Below are positions 26,906 through 36,016 of a DNA stretch of 64,000 nucleotides, piece by piece. The stretch is from Rhizobium rhizogenes (GTDB lineage Bacteria > Pseudomonadota > Alphaproteobacteria > Rhizobiales > Rhizobiaceae). Every line of letters starts with the position of its first letter. Position 1 is the stretch's first letter. The stretch spans positions 859,501 through 923,500 of the forward strand of contig NZ_CP019702.2 in the NCBI RefSeq assembly GCF_002005205.3, written 5' to 3'. Both the position numbers and the translations under genes were made by a program. Below the pieces are notes generated by a model that saw only the letters and a program-made list of their open reading frames with translations, ran no database searches and had not been told where the DNA came from.

Positions 26906-28597
26906 TCAGTCCCGGCGTAATGTTTGCAGCAATACGTCGTATTCCGGTGTCCCGCTTTGACATTCATCAAATTGGCGCCCGTCTTTCAGCATGATGATGC
27001 GATCAGCAAATTCCGCCTCACGGCGATTATGGGTGATCATCACGACAGTCTTGCCCTCGGCCCTGGCAAACAGCCGGAAGAGCACGTCGCGCGCCGTCTC
27101 GCCGTCCAGTCCTTCCGTCACCTCGTCGAGAAGCCAGAGCGGTTTGTCGATGAGCAGAAAACGGGCAAGCGCCAGCCGGCGCGACTGGCCGCCGGAGAGG
27201 CCCTGCCCGGCTTCGCCAAGCCTCGTTTCCAGCCCTGCCGGCAGGCTCCTGACGTGTTCGGCAAGACCCGCGGCTTCAAGGGCGCCCCACAATTCACGCT
27301 CGGTGGCGGCGGGTTTCGCCAGCCTCAGATTATCGGCGATGCTGTCGCGGAAAAGCTGGCTGCGCTGCGTCATGGGTAAGGACGGAAGGGCACTGACCGT
27401 GCCGGCGGCCGGCCGCAATTCACCCGCCAGAAGCTGGATGAGGCTGGTCTTGCCGGCACCGCTCGGGCCGATGATCGCGACCCTCTCTCCTGCTGCAACC
27501 GCAAGATTGATATTCGTCAGGACCGGCTGGTCGTTACCGTCCCGCTCCAGACGCACGCCTTCAAGTTCCGCAGCCATACCAAGGCGGGGCAAAGCCGGAC
27601 AGTAGGTCTGGGCCGGCGCCGAAAGGCGTGGCGCGATGCGCCTTGCGGAAAACAGGGTACGGCCGAGTTCCATGGCGCCACGCCGCAATGCCGTGAAAGG
27701 TTCCAGCGCGGCAAAACAGACGAGCAGGCCGAGCGCGGCGGCCGGCGCGCTCACCGTTCCCTGCTCCGCAAGCCAGGCCATGCCGAGCAGGGCCGCACTC
27801 AGAAGCACCGCCGTTGCAAGCCCGAAGGAAAAACCGGCATTCGTTTCAATGCGGTTCAAGGCTTCGTCGCAGGAAAGCAGATAATCATCGGCCTGTTTCA
27901 CCGCCGAAACCTGGGCGGACAGACGGGCGGTGGTCAGCAATTCCGCCTGCCCGTTGACGAGATCCGCCGTGCGTGCACGCAGCGCTTCAAGCCCGACGGC
28001 CCGGCGGCGCGAAAATTTTTCCGCCTTCAATGCGGAACGCACTGGAATGCAAAGCCCTGCCGCAACGAGAAAAAGCGCCGCCAGAATGCCCGCGAGCGGA
28101 TCAAGGAAAGCAAGGCCGATGCCCGTTGCAACAGCCGCAAGGACCGCAACGGCTGCGGGCACCAGCACACGCAGATAAAGCGAATCCAGCGCGTCGATAT
28201 CCGCAGTCAGCCGGTTCAGCAGGCGGGCAGGCCGTGCCTGCAGATTTTTCGCCGCCTGTGGCGCGGCAAAACCGCGAAACAGCTTTTCACGCAGCGCCGC
28301 GAGCACGGAAAGCGTGGCTTCATGGGTGGTCATGCGCTCGCCATAACGGGCGGCGGTACGCGACAGAGCGAGGAGGCGAATGGCCGCCGAGGGCGCAAAA
28401 ACATCGAACGCATAGGCCGTCGCCGGAAGCAGGCCGGCGATTGCGGTGGCGGTGATGAACCAGCCGGACACCCCGAGAAGGCCGATGCCGGCCAGCACCG
28501 TGGTGGCGGCCAGAACCGCACCGGCAAGCAACATGCCGCGACGGGCCGACCAGAAGAGGGCAATGACAGGTTTCAATATGGCAAAACGTGCGATCAT
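26906..28597 (-). CDS. cydC: Thiol reductant ABC exporter subunit CydC
   Basis: A 563-aa ABC half-transporter with six membrane helices in the first 300 residues and a C-terminal ATPase: Walker A GPSGAGKTSL, signature LSGGQSRRLALARFL, Walker B LWLLDEVTEGLD. With CydD it exports cysteine and glutathione to the periplasm, which is needed for cytochrome bd assembly. Its ATG overlaps the cydD stop by four bases, and cydA follows after 68 bases. Confidence 0.92.
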   Translation of the reverse strand: MIARFAILKPVIALFWSARRGMLLAGAVLAATTVLAGIGLLGVSGWFITATAIAGLLPATAYAFDVFAPSAAIRLLALSRTAARYGERMTTHEATLSVLAALREKLFRGFAAPQAAKNLQARPARLLNRLTADIDALDSLYLRVLVPAAVAVLAAVATGIGLAFLDPLAGILAALFLVAAGLCIPVRSALKAEKFSRRRAVGLEALRARTADLVNGQAELLTTARLSAQVSAVKQADDYLLSCDEALNRIETNAGFSFGLATAVLLSAALLGMAWLAEQGTVSAPAAALGLLVCFAALEPFTALRRGAMELGRTLFSARRIAPRLSAPAQTYCPALPRLGMAAELEGVRLERDGNDQPVLTNINLAVAAGERVAIIGPSGAGKTSLIQLLAGELRPAAGTVSALPSLPMTQRSQLFRDSIADNLRLAKPAATERELWGALEAAGLAEHVRSLPAGLETRLGEAGQGLSGGQSRRLALARFLLIDKPLWLLDEVTEGLDGETARDVLFRLFARAEGKTVVMITHNRREAEFADRIIMLKDGRQFDECQSGTPEYDVLLQTLRRD

Positions 28598-30390
28598 GAC
28601 CGGTCTCCCGAATGGATCGCCGTCATATCCACGATCCTGTCCATGCGCGCGGCCAGCACGGGATCATGGGTTGCGACGATCAAGGTTCTGCCCTTTGCGA
28701 GTTGCAGCAGGTTTTCCGTAATGAGCGCGGCGGTTTCCCGGTCGAGATGCGCTGTCGGCTCGTCAGCCAGAATGAGGCATGCCGCAGGATCGGCGACGGC
28801 GCGCGCAATGGCCAGCCGCACCGCCTCGCCGCCGGAAATGCCATGACCGCCATCGCCGACGATGAGGTGCTGCCGGGCGGAGGACAATCTGTCGAGCCCG
28901 GTCTGTTCAAGCGCCGTTCCGACCATATCCCGCTTGATGCCGGTGCGGCCGAAACGGATATTCGCCGCAAGCGAACCGGCAAAAAAGAACGGCTTCTGGC
29001 CGATCCAGCCGATCGATTTGCGCAGCCTGTCCGCCGTTTCGTTATCGAGGGCAATTCCACCGATTTTTATCGTGCCGCTTCTTGCCGGAGCCAGACCGGC
29101 AATCAGCGACAGCACGGTGGATTTGCCGCAGCCCGACGGCCCCAGAAGGGCAATCGTCTCGCCCGCCCGAATGTCGAGGTCGAAATTTCGCAACACGGGC
29201 GACGCGCCGGGATAAGCGAAGGACAGATCGCTCATCTCTACCGTCGCGGGGCCGGGCAACCCAGCCGGCATCACATCCTCGCCCTTGCCCACAATGGCCG
29301 CGCCGGCCTGCGCCAATTTGTCGAGCGCACCGAGCGCCGCCTCACCGGCCGCCCGGTCATGCCAGACCGCGGATAGTTCCCGCAGCGGCTCGAAAAAAGC
29401 CGGCGCGAGAAGCAGGATGAACAGACCTTCCGCGAGGGTGAGCTTTTGGCCCCAGGCACCGAAGTCAAGAAAACCGAGAAGGTGGAAGCCGATATAGACC
29501 GCCGTCATGGCAACGCCGAGCGCGGCGAAAAGCTCCAGCACCGCCGAGGAGAGAAAGGCGATCCGCAGCACCGCCATGGTTCGCTTCTTAAGGTTCTGCG
29601 CATCGGCGCTGAGACGCCCGGCGGTCAGATCGACGGCCTCCAGCGCGCGGATCGTTTCCAATCCGCGCAGACGATCCAGCAGGAAAGCGTTCATATTGCC
29701 CGTCTCGGCCAGCTGCTTCTCGCTGGCCGCCTTGGCCTGCCAGCCGATCAGCGCCATGAAGAGCGGGATGGTGGGCATGGCAAGCAGGAGCACCAGCGCC
29801 GCAATCCATGTAAACGGCAGGATCACCAGCACGAAAACCAGGGGAATGATGGTGGCCTTCATGCGTGCCGGCTGGAAACGGGAAAGATAGGGCACCAGCG
29901 CTTCCGCCGTCTCGGCAACGACGCCTGCGGCCTCGCCGGACGCGGTTCTTGAGAGATCAAGCGGGGAAACCTTCGCCACGGCCTGCAACACGTCCAGCCG
30001 CCGCCGCGAAAGGGAGGCGCGTGCAGCCCTGAATGACAGCCGCGCCGCCATCTTTTCGAGGAAAGCCTTGATGAGACCAAGGATGAGAACCGCAACGGCG
30101 GCCGGGACGATCGCCATCATCGGCTGGCCATCAGCGATTTTTCCGACTGAAAAGGCAAGCAGGCCCGCCTGCGGCAGCCAGAGCAGGCCCGCCAGAACAT
30201 GCAGCAGGGCCACGGACCGTCCCACCACTGGCGCTCGTGTCGTTTTCACGGCGCCCTTGTCACGCGCGCTCCTGCGGTTGGCGCTGCCGAAGAAGCGTCG
30301 CCGCGCCGTATCGGGCGAAATCGCGGCGGGCGCGGGACAGCCTGCACCATTGCTATCGGCCGACTGGCGGATCTGTGCGGACATGTTCAT
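28594..30390 (-). CDS. cydD: Thiol reductant ABC exporter subunit CydD
   Basis: 598 aa. An unusually long N-terminal cytoplasmic stretch (about 60 residues, basic) precedes six membrane helices (first near ALLHVLAGLLWLPQAGLLAFSVG). The ATPase has Walker A GPSGCGKST, signature GISGGEAVRLAIA and Walker B CLILADEPTAHLD. The start at 30390 follows GAGGAG; it begins 11 bases after the regulator gene ends. Forms a heterodimer with CydC. Confidence 0.92.
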   Translation of the reverse strand: MNMSAQIRQSADSNGAGCPAPAAISPDTARRRFFGSANRRSARDKGAVKTTRAPVVGRSVALLHVLAGLLWLPQAGLLAFSVGKIADGQPMMAIVPAAVAVLILGLIKAFLEKMAARLSFRAARASLSRRRLDVLQAVAKVSPLDLSRTASGEAAGVVAETAEALVPYLSRFQPARMKATIIPLVFVLVILPFTWIAALVLLLAMPTIPLFMALIGWQAKAASEKQLAETGNMNAFLLDRLRGLETIRALEAVDLTAGRLSADAQNLKKRTMAVLRIAFLSSAVLELFAALGVAMTAVYIGFHLLGFLDFGAWGQKLTLAEGLFILLLAPAFFEPLRELSAVWHDRAAGEAALGALDKLAQAGAAIVGKGEDVMPAGLPGPATVEMSDLSFAYPGASPVLRNFDLDIRAGETIALLGPSGCGKSTVLSLIAGLAPARSGTIKIGGIALDNETADRLRKSIGWIGQKPFFFAGSLAANIRFGRTGIKRDMVGTALEQTGLDRLSSARQHLIVGDGGHGISGGEAVRLAIARAVADPAACLILADEPTAHLDRETAALITENLLQLAKGRTLIVATHDPVLAARMDRIVDMTAIHSGDRS

Positions 30391-30401
30391 GGCCGGTCTC
30401 C

Positions 30402-30980
30402 TCACCCGTCCTTCTTCGCGCCGCGGGGTCTGGCGAGAGAGACGATCTTGTCCTTGGCCTCCAGAAGCTTCGTAACCTTCGAGCCGAGCGCCAGGAGCGA
30501 CGCCAGCCTTTCCGTCTCCAGCCGCTTCACATCATCATACCAGCCGGTGAGCTGCTCGATCAGCGTCTTCATCTCGTCTATGCGCTTTTGCGCGTGCCGC
30601 TCGCCCTCGTTTTCCGGTGTCTCCATCAGAATCTCACGCAGCACGCTGAGCGTCGGATCGATCTCACGCTTCTTGCGCTCTTCGGCAAGCGTGCGGAGAA
30701 TTTGCCAGACATCTTCCGGTGTCGTGAAGAAATCGCGCCTGTCGCCGGGGAAATGCTTGAGAATTGCAAGGTTCCACGCCTGAAGCTCCTTCAGGCTCAT
30801 CGACACGTTGGAACGGGAAATGCCGAGCGCCTCCACAATATCGTCCGCGCAGAGCGGCTGCGGCGAAATATAAAGCAAAGCATAGACTTGGCCGACAGTG
30901 CGGTTGATTCCCCAGCGGCTGCCCATCTCGCCAAAATGCAGCACGAAGGACTGAACGAGCGGGGAGAGCGTGGTCGGCAT
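30402..30980 (-). CDS. GbsR/MarR-like transcriptional regulator of the cyd operon
   Basis: 192 aa. A winged-helix domain (FGEMGSRWGINRTVGQVYALLYISPQPLCADDIVEALGISRSNVSMSLKELQAWNLAILKHFPGDRRDFF) matches the GbsR branch of MarR-like regulators. The C-terminal half is a long helical, probably coiled-coil, dimerisation region. The ATG at 30980 follows AGGAAG; the longer upstream frame crosses the promoter region. As first gene of an operon with cydDCABX it probably controls its own operon, likely through the inverted repeats just upstream. Confidence 0.82.
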   Translation of the reverse strand: MPTTLSPLVQSFVLHFGEMGSRWGINRTVGQVYALLYISPQPLCADDIVEALGISRSNVSMSLKELQAWNLAILKHFPGDRRDFFTTPEDVWQILRTLAEERKKREIDPTLSVLREILMETPENEGERHAQKRIDEMKTLIEQLTGWYDDVKRLETERLASLLALGSKVTKLLEAKDKIVSLARPRGAKKDG

Positions 30981-30991
30981 TTCTTTGCTTC

Positions 30992-31014
30992 CTGAATTTT
31001 CAGTAATTTCTGAA
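30992..31014 (-). promoter_or_regulatory. Overlapping TTCAG/CTGAA inverted repeats before the regulator gene
   Basis: CTGAA-TT-TTCAG (30992-31003) overlaps a second inverted pair TTCAG-N6-CTGAA (30999-31014). Both lie 12-34 bases before the regulator start. This suits an autoregulatory operator for the GbsR-like protein. The symmetry is seen; binding is inferred. Confidence 0.5.
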
Positions 31015-31055
31015 ATTTCGATAACGCAAAAAACGAAAAGCGGCAAATCACCTTT

Positions 31056-31069
31056 TTGACCTGCGTCAA
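31056..31069 (-). promoter_or_regulatory. FNR/FixK-type box of the cyd operon
   Basis: TTGAC-CTGC-GTCAA matches the TTGAY-N4-RTCAA consensus of FNR/FixK/FnrN activators and is symmetrical. It lies 76 bases before the regulator-cydDCABX start. This suits class II activation at low oxygen, consistent with cytochrome bd being a microaerobic oxidase. Confidence 0.72.
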
Positions 31070-31153
31070 AATGTGCAGTCCGTTCGGGGAAGACGTCGGC
31101 GGATCGGGACCGGCTCGCCGGGGAGCAGGAGGAAACCTCTCGCAACCAAATTT

Positions 31154-31169
31154 ATGATACCGATAACAT
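31154..31169. promoter_or_regulatory. Second idn-type palindrome, beyond the end of idnD
   Basis: ATGATACCGATAACAT differs at two positions from the perfect palindrome ATGTTATCGATAACAT at 32462-32477. It lies between the idnD terminator (31208-31235) and the cyd control region, 1.3 kb from the main site, with idnD between them. It may be an auxiliary LacI-type operator, or it may belong to the cyd promoter. Confidence 0.5.
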
Positions 31170-31207
31170 CGGCAGCTATCGGCCGAGACTGAAATCCCGC
31201 GATAAAA

Positions 31208-31235
31208 ACCGGCGGCGGAACCATCCGCCGCCGGT
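31208..31235 (-). terminator. Rho-independent terminator of idnD
   Basis: A perfect 12-bp GC-rich stem (ACCGGCGGCGGA and its complement) with a 4-base loop is followed on the minus strand by TTTTA, about 30 bases past the idnD stop. Confidence 0.88.
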
Positions 31236-31266
31236 CAAAGGACCGCACACAAATACGGGAAGGCGC

Positions 31267-32298
31267 TCAGGAAAAAGCGATCTGGACCTTCATGGCGCGG
31301 CTTCGATCAGAAGCGAATTCGAAGGCCGAGATGGCATCGTCGAGATCGACGGTCTGGGTGATGAAGGGCTTGACGTCGATCAGGCCCTTGCGCATCAACT
31401 CGACACCGGTGGCGAATTCCTCGTGGAAGCGGAAGGAGCCGCGCAGATCGAGTTCCTTGGCGGTGATCGCCATCATCGGCAGGCTCATGTCGCCACCCAA
31501 TCCAAGCTGGACGATGATGCCGCGCGGCCGCAGCGCGGCAATGCCGCCGGCGAGCGCCACGGCGGCACCCGAGCATTCGTAGAGAACGTCGAAAGTACCC
31601 TTGTTCGCACCATAGGCGGCAAGCGCATCGGGCTCATCCTTGCTGTTGATGACACGATCCGCACCGGCTTCGCGCGCCTTGGCAAGCGTGAAATCCGACA
31701 GATCGGTCGCGACGATTTCAGCCGCACCCGCCCGGCGGGCGGCGAGAATGGACAGGATGCCGATGGGGCCGCAGCCGGTGACGAGCACGCGCTTTCCCAG
31801 CAGATCTCCGGCGCGGCGGGTGGCATGCAGCGTCACCGCCAGCGGTTCCGCCATAGCCGCCTCACCGGCGCTCAGACCGTCGGCCGGCACACATTGCAGC
31901 GCATCCGCCACCAGAACCTCACGGAAAGCACCCTGAATATGCGGGAAAGGCATGGCGCTGCCATAAAAGCGCATGTTGAGGCACTGGTTGTGCAGGCCTT
32001 CCTGGCAGAAGCGGCAGGTCCGGCAAGGACGCGACGGCGACACCGCCACCAGACCGCCGACCTTCAGCCCTTCCACGCCTTCGCCCAGCTCTTCGACGAT
32101 GGCGGAGACCTCATGACCAAGCACCATGGGTTCACGAAGCCGCACGGCACCGAAACCGCCATGATTGTAATAGTGGAGATCGCTGCCGCAAATCCCGCCG
32201 CGGACCAGACGAAGCCGCACTTCTCCCGGTCCCGGCGCTTCCTCCGGCCGCTCCTCGATGCGCACATCCTTTGCCCCATGGGCGACAATCGCTTTCAT
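31267..32298 (-). CDS. idnD: L-idonate 5-dehydrogenase (zinc-dependent)
   Basis: A 343-aa medium-chain dehydrogenase. The catalytic zinc site is GGICGSDLHYYNHGG (Cys near 37) and GHEVSAIVEE. The structural zinc cluster CRTCRFCQEGLHNQC holds four Cys near residues 92-106, and the nucleotide-binding motif is GCGPIGIL near 175. The HYYNHGGFGAVR stretch resembles E. coli IdnD, which oxidises L-idonate to 5-ketogluconate. It is divergent from idnO, which would reduce that product to gluconate. GGGAG precedes the ATG. Confidence 0.87.
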   Translation of the reverse strand: MKAIVAHGAKDVRIEERPEEAPGPGEVRLRLVRGGICGSDLHYYNHGGFGAVRLREPMVLGHEVSAIVEELGEGVEGLKVGGLVAVSPSRPCRTCRFCQEGLHNQCLNMRFYGSAMPFPHIQGAFREVLVADALQCVPADGLSAGEAAMAEPLAVTLHATRRAGDLLGKRVLVTGCGPIGILSILAARRAGAAEIVATDLSDFTLAKAREAGADRVINSKDEPDALAAYGANKGTFDVLYECSGAAVALAGGIAALRPRGIIVQLGLGGDMSLPMMAITAKELDLRGSFRFHEEFATGVELMRKGLIDVKPFITQTVDLDDAISAFEFASDRSRAMKVQIAFS

Positions 32299-32435
32299 AA
32301 ACAACTCCCGTTCAACCGCGCGCCACTGCGGCGCGCCAAAATTTCCGCATCCAGATCGTGGCCGCACGGCGCACATTTCCCCGCCCTGCGGCCTCCTCCC
32401 GCGCCGGGTCCGTACCGAAACCGGGCGTTTAAGCC

Positions 32436-32477
32436 TTGACATCCACGTCTGAAAGGGATGAATGTTATCGATAACAT
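32436..32477 (+). promoter_or_regulatory. idnO promoter with 16-bp perfect operator
   Basis: TTGACA (32436-32441) is a good -35. The perfect palindrome ATGTTATCGATAACAT (32462-32477) overlaps the expected -10 and start of transcription. The ATAAC half-sites are typical of LacI/GntR-family gluconate and idonate regulators. No such regulator gene is in the window, so it acts from elsewhere. Confidence 0.72.
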
Positions 32478-32517
32478 AAACCTGTACGAATGCAATGTCG
32501 AGAGACTGGAGGAAACA

Positions 32518-33273
32518 GTGGGCCTTAATTTGTTCGATCTTTCCGGCCGCCGCGCCCTGATCACGGGTTCGTCCCAGGGCATCGGCTTCGCGCTGGCGCA
32601 AGGGCTGGCGGAAGCGGGAGCGGAAGTGGTGCTGAACGGGCGTGACGAAGCCAAGCTGAAGGCAGCCGCCGCCGATATCAAGGGTGCGAAAACGCTTGCC
32701 TTCGATGCTACCGACCACGGCGCGGTGCGCGAGGCCATCGACCGTTTTGAAGCCGAAGTCGGCCCCATCGATATTCTGGTCAACAATGCCGGCATGCAGC
32801 ACCGCACGCCGCTTGAGGATTTTCCGGCGGATGCCTTCGAGCGCCTGTTGCAGACCAACATCGCCTCGGTGTTCCACGCCGGACAGGCCGCCGCGCGCCA
32901 TATGATTTCCCGCGGACGCGGCAAGATCATCAACATCGCCAGCGTTCAGACCGCCCTTGCCCGTCCCGGCATCGCGCCCTACACCGCCACCAAGGGTGCT
33001 GTCGGAAACCTGACGAAAGGCATGGCGACGGACTGGGCAAAATACGGCCTGCAGTGCAACGCCATCGCGCCCGGCTATTTCGACACGCCGCTGAACGCAG
33101 CCCTGGTCGCGGACGAAACCTTTTCGGCATGGCTTGAAAAGCGCACGCCGGCCGGCCGCTGGGGCAAGGTCGAGGAGCTTGTCGGTGCCTGCATCTTCCT
33201 GTCGTCCGACGCTTCGTCCTTCGTGAACGGCCACATTCTCTATGTCGACGGCGGCATCACCGCCTCGCTATAA
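32518..33273 (+). CDS. idnO: Gluconate 5-dehydrogenase (SDR family)
   Basis: A 251-aa short-chain dehydrogenase: TGSSQGIG cofactor motif near residue 17, NNAG near 91, catalytic Ser in NIASVQT near 145, and YTATK near 157. The N-terminus GLNLFDLSGRRALITGSSQGIGFALA is the IdnO/Gno pattern, which reduces 5-ketogluconate to D-gluconate. The GTG start at 32518 follows GGAGG. It forms a divergent pair with idnD around a shared operator. Confidence 0.87.
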   Translation: MGLNLFDLSGRRALITGSSQGIGFALAQGLAEAGAEVVLNGRDEAKLKAAAADIKGAKTLAFDATDHGAVREAIDRFEAEVGPIDILVNNAGMQHRTPLEDFPADAFERLLQTNIASVFHAGQAAARHMISRGRGKIINIASVQTALARPGIAPYTATKGAVGNLTKGMATDWAKYGLQCNAIAPGYFDTPLNAALVADETFSAWLEKRTPAGRWGKVEELVGACIFLSSDASSFVNGHILYVDGGITASL

Positions 33274-33353
33274 AAACGTCCATTCCGGAATGGCAGGCTG
33301 CGGCCGCCATCCGGAATGAACTGACGACACCGCGATCAGCCTGGGAGGAGGCC

Positions 33354-34256
33354 GTGAACACCATGACCGAGAAGAATAAAGTCGCCCTCATCGGCGCGGG
33401 CGCCATGGGCGGCGCGATCGGCACCCGGCTCATCGAAACAGGCAATCAGCTGACGGTTTTCGATCTGGATGCGGAAAAGGTGGCGGCACTGACCAGCCTC
33501 GGCGCGCAGAGCGCCGGCACGGCGGCGGAAGCGGCGGCTGTCTCCGATGTCGTGATCCTCAGCCTCAATTCGCCGAAGATCGTCCGTATCGCCGTCTTCG
33601 GCAAGGATGGCGTGGCGGCAGGGGCACGGCCCGGCACGCTGATCATCGACATGTCCTCCATCGATCCGGAAGCGACCAGGGAACTAGCCGCCGATGCCGC
33701 CGAGAAGGGGCTGCGCTGGGTGGACAGTCCCCTTTCGGGCGGCGCGCCCAAGGCACTCATCGGGCAATTGACGCTGATGGCGGGCGGCAGCGAGAAGGAT
33801 GTGGCCGATGCCCATCGCGTGCTGCAGCACGTGGCCAGCAACTACACCCATATGGGACCCTGCGGCGCCGGGCAGACGACCAAGCTGATCAATCAGGTTC
33901 TCTGCGGCCTGAATTTCCTTGCTGTCGCGGAAGCAACGCAGCTTGCGCTCGACGCGGGCGTCGATGCCGCCAAAATCCCGCAAGCGCTGAAGGGCGGCCG
34001 GGCGGACAGCGCCATCCTGCAGGAATATATGCCGCGTTATGTGGCGAAGGATTACCGCCGCACCGGCCGCATCGACAATATGGTGAAAGACCTGAACGGC
34101 GCGCAGGATCTTGCCCGGCGCACCAACACCGCCATGCCGCTGACGACGCTTTGCGCCGAGGTGCACCGCATGCTGACGGCTGCGGGACTAGGCGGCGAGG
34201 ATCAGGCCGCGCTGATGGAATTTTTCAGCGGCGCGAAACGCACCTTCCCGGACTGA
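33354..34256 (+). CDS. NAD(P)-dependent beta-hydroxyacid dehydrogenase (HIBADH/GarR family)
   Basis: 300 aa. N-terminal Rossmann motif GAGAMGGAIGTRLIE (residues about 13-27), substrate-binding DSPLSGGAPKALIGQLTLMAGG near 125-146, catalytic Lys in GQTTKLINQVL near 178, and a C-terminal helical domain. The family includes 3-hydroxyisobutyrate dehydrogenase, tartronate semialdehyde reductase and relatives. It follows idnO after 80 bp with a GGGAGGAGG site, so it probably works in sugar-acid breakdown. GTG at 33354 or ATG at 33363 could start it. Confidence 0.82.
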   Translation: MNTMTEKNKVALIGAGAMGGAIGTRLIETGNQLTVFDLDAEKVAALTSLGAQSAGTAAEAAAVSDVVILSLNSPKIVRIAVFGKDGVAAGARPGTLIIDMSSIDPEATRELAADAAEKGLRWVDSPLSGGAPKALIGQLTLMAGGSEKDVADAHRVLQHVASNYTHMGPCGAGQTTKLINQVLCGLNFLAVAEATQLALDAGVDAAKIPQALKGGRADSAILQEYMPRYVAKDYRRTGRIDNMVKDLNGAQDLARRTNTAMPLTTLCAEVHRMLTAAGLGGEDQAALMEFFSGAKRTFPD

Positions 34257-34270
34257 TTGCGGCCACGGAC

Positions 34271-34320
34271 CAGAGCATTTTCGGCAAAAATGCGTAGCGG
34301 TTTTACGTCTGGAAAATGCG
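34271..34320. repeat. Rhizobial intergenic palindromic element
   Basis: CATTTTC at 34275 and GAAAATG at 34312 bracket a GCG-AGCGGTTTT core, a layout I know from a very common short intergenic repeat of Agrobacterium and Rhizobium. It lies in the 266-bp gap 34257-34522, in which I see nothing else except an unremarkable leader for the next gene. Confidence 0.5.
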
Positions 34321-34522
34321 GAAAAATAAAAGGCTCGAGCACGTTCGACGCTTCCGCCAGACCGGACGTGCTCAACGCTGACACATCGCAGCGGCGGCAG
34401 CCCTGCTGATGCAGCCCGTTATCGCCATTGCGAAATCGTCCCGCAGCGAAGATGATCGGGCGAATCGGCGCGGCAACTGCCCCGGCGACCGCAGATACAC
34501 GCATGCAGAGGATAATTTCCCG

Positions 34523-35506
34523 ATGACCACCTCCGCGACAGGCACGGGGATTACAGGTATAGCCGTTTCCGGCAAGGGTTTCAGCGCCGAGATCGCTTAT
34601 GAGGGCGCAACGCTTCTGAGCTGGCGGCCGCAGCCTGCCGATGGCGGCAAAGGCGAAAACCTTGTCGATGGTTATCTGACGTCCGCCGAGCTGCAATCAC
34701 AGAATGGCGTCAGAAACGGCATTCTGGCGCCTTTCACCAATCGCATCCCGGACGGCCAATATGGCTTCGGCGGTGAAACGCACCATCTCGAACCCGTCCT
34801 TTCCCATGAGGCCCTCGTCTTCCACGGATTTGCCAGGGCCCTGCCCTTCGCGCTTGTGCAATCTTTCGAAGAATCCGGTGCACATATCCTCGTTTTCCGT
34901 GCCGAAATATCGCCGACCGATTTCAGGGGTTATCCCTATCGGCTTGCCATCGAGGTGGAATATCGCTTTGCCGGCCACGAGGTCACCCTCGACATACGCG
35001 GCATCAATCGCGGCGACCGGCCCCTGCCTTTCGCCGCCGGCTGGCATCCCTATTTCCGCCTGCCCGGCATAACGTCCATCGACGATCTCCTTCTGACGCT
35101 GCCCTCGCGAACGGCGATTGAAACGGACGAGGATTTGATCCCTCTGCGGGCTCCTCAGACGGGAATAATCAAACGGGACGATCCCCGCTTTCTCCATGCG
35201 CCGCTGGCAGGCCATGTACTCGATGTCTGCTTCACCGACCTTGTCGCATCCGAAAACGGGCTTTACGAGACGGTACTGGAGAACCGCCACGACGGTTCGA
35301 GCCTCACGGTCTGGCAGGAGCGTGGGCACATGCATGTCTTTACCGGCGACACGCTGGCCCGCGACCGGCGACAATCCATCGCGCTCGAACCGGTGGAGAC
35401 GCCCACCAATGCCTTCAACCATCAGGAACTTGCGGATGCGATGACGCTGCAACCGGGCGAGACGCGAAGTTTCCGCTTTGGCGTCCGTTTCGTGGCGGCG
35501 CGCTGA
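34523..35506 (+). CDS. Aldose 1-epimerase family protein
   Basis: A 327-aa galactose mutarotase-like beta-sandwich. Expected residues are present: NGILAPFTNRIPDG (Arg near 73), LVFHGFAR (His near 97), AGWHPYFRLPG (catalytic His near 175) and IALEPVETPTNAFNH (catalytic Glu near 290). It interconverts anomers of hexoses or hexose phosphates in the cytoplasm. It stands alone; the start at 34523 follows a weak GAGG site, and the longer frame upstream is poor. Confidence 0.85.
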   Translation: MTTSATGTGITGIAVSGKGFSAEIAYEGATLLSWRPQPADGGKGENLVDGYLTSAELQSQNGVRNGILAPFTNRIPDGQYGFGGETHHLEPVLSHEALVFHGFARALPFALVQSFEESGAHILVFRAEISPTDFRGYPYRLAIEVEYRFAGHEVTLDIRGINRGDRPLPFAAGWHPYFRLPGITSIDDLLLTLPSRTAIETDEDLIPLRAPQTGIIKRDDPRFLHAPLAGHVLDVCFTDLVASENGLYETVLENRHDGSSLTVWQERGHMHVFTGDTLARDRRQSIALEPVETPTNAFNHQELADAMTLQPGETRSFRFGVRFVAAR

Positions 35507-35524
35507 TCAGGGTTCGATGAACCC

Positions 35525-35986
35525 TCAGATATGCGTCGTCGGCAGTGACGACGATAGTTTCACCGTCTCCATGGAGATATAGGCTGACATGTCGTAAAGC
35601 TGCACGCGGCGCAGGATCTGTTTGTAGATCGTGTCGTAATATTCGACATTCGGCAGCACGAGTTTCAGAATATAGTCGAAATTGCCGGTGAGCCGGTGAA
35701 CCTCGACGATTTCCGGTATGGTGCTGACGGCGGCATGAAACCGGTCCAGCCAGTCCTCCGCGTGCAGGCCGGTTCTCACCAGCAGGAAAACCGTGGTCGG
35801 CAGGTTGATCTTCCGCCGGTCGAGCAACGCCATCGTGCCGGTCACGTAACCTTCCGCCCGCAGCCGCGTGATGCGGCGCGAGCACGCGGATAACGACAGC
35901 GAAACCTCCTCCGCGATGTCAGTGAGCGGCGTTTCGGCATTTTCCTGGAGAATCGCAAGGATTCGGCGGTCACGGTCATCAATCAT
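35525..35986 (-). CDS. Lrp/AsnC family transcriptional regulator
   Basis: 153 aa. N-terminal helix-turn-helix ([48 protein letters not shown]) and C-terminal RAM ligand-binding domain ([50 protein letters not shown]). It is divergently arranged with an amino-acid racemase gene, so it probably controls that gene in response to an amino acid. An ATG five codons upstream is possible. Confidence 0.92.
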   Translation of the reverse strand: MIDDRDRRILAILQENAETPLTDIAEEVSLSLSACSRRITRLRAEGYVTGTMALLDRRKINLPTTVFLLVRTGLHAEDWLDRFHAAVSTIPEIVEVHRLTGNFDYILKLVLPNVEYYDTIYKQILRRVQLYDMSAYISMETVKLSSSLPTTHI

Positions 35987-36016
35987 CCGCCGACAATGCA
36001 CCGGTTAACGCAATGG

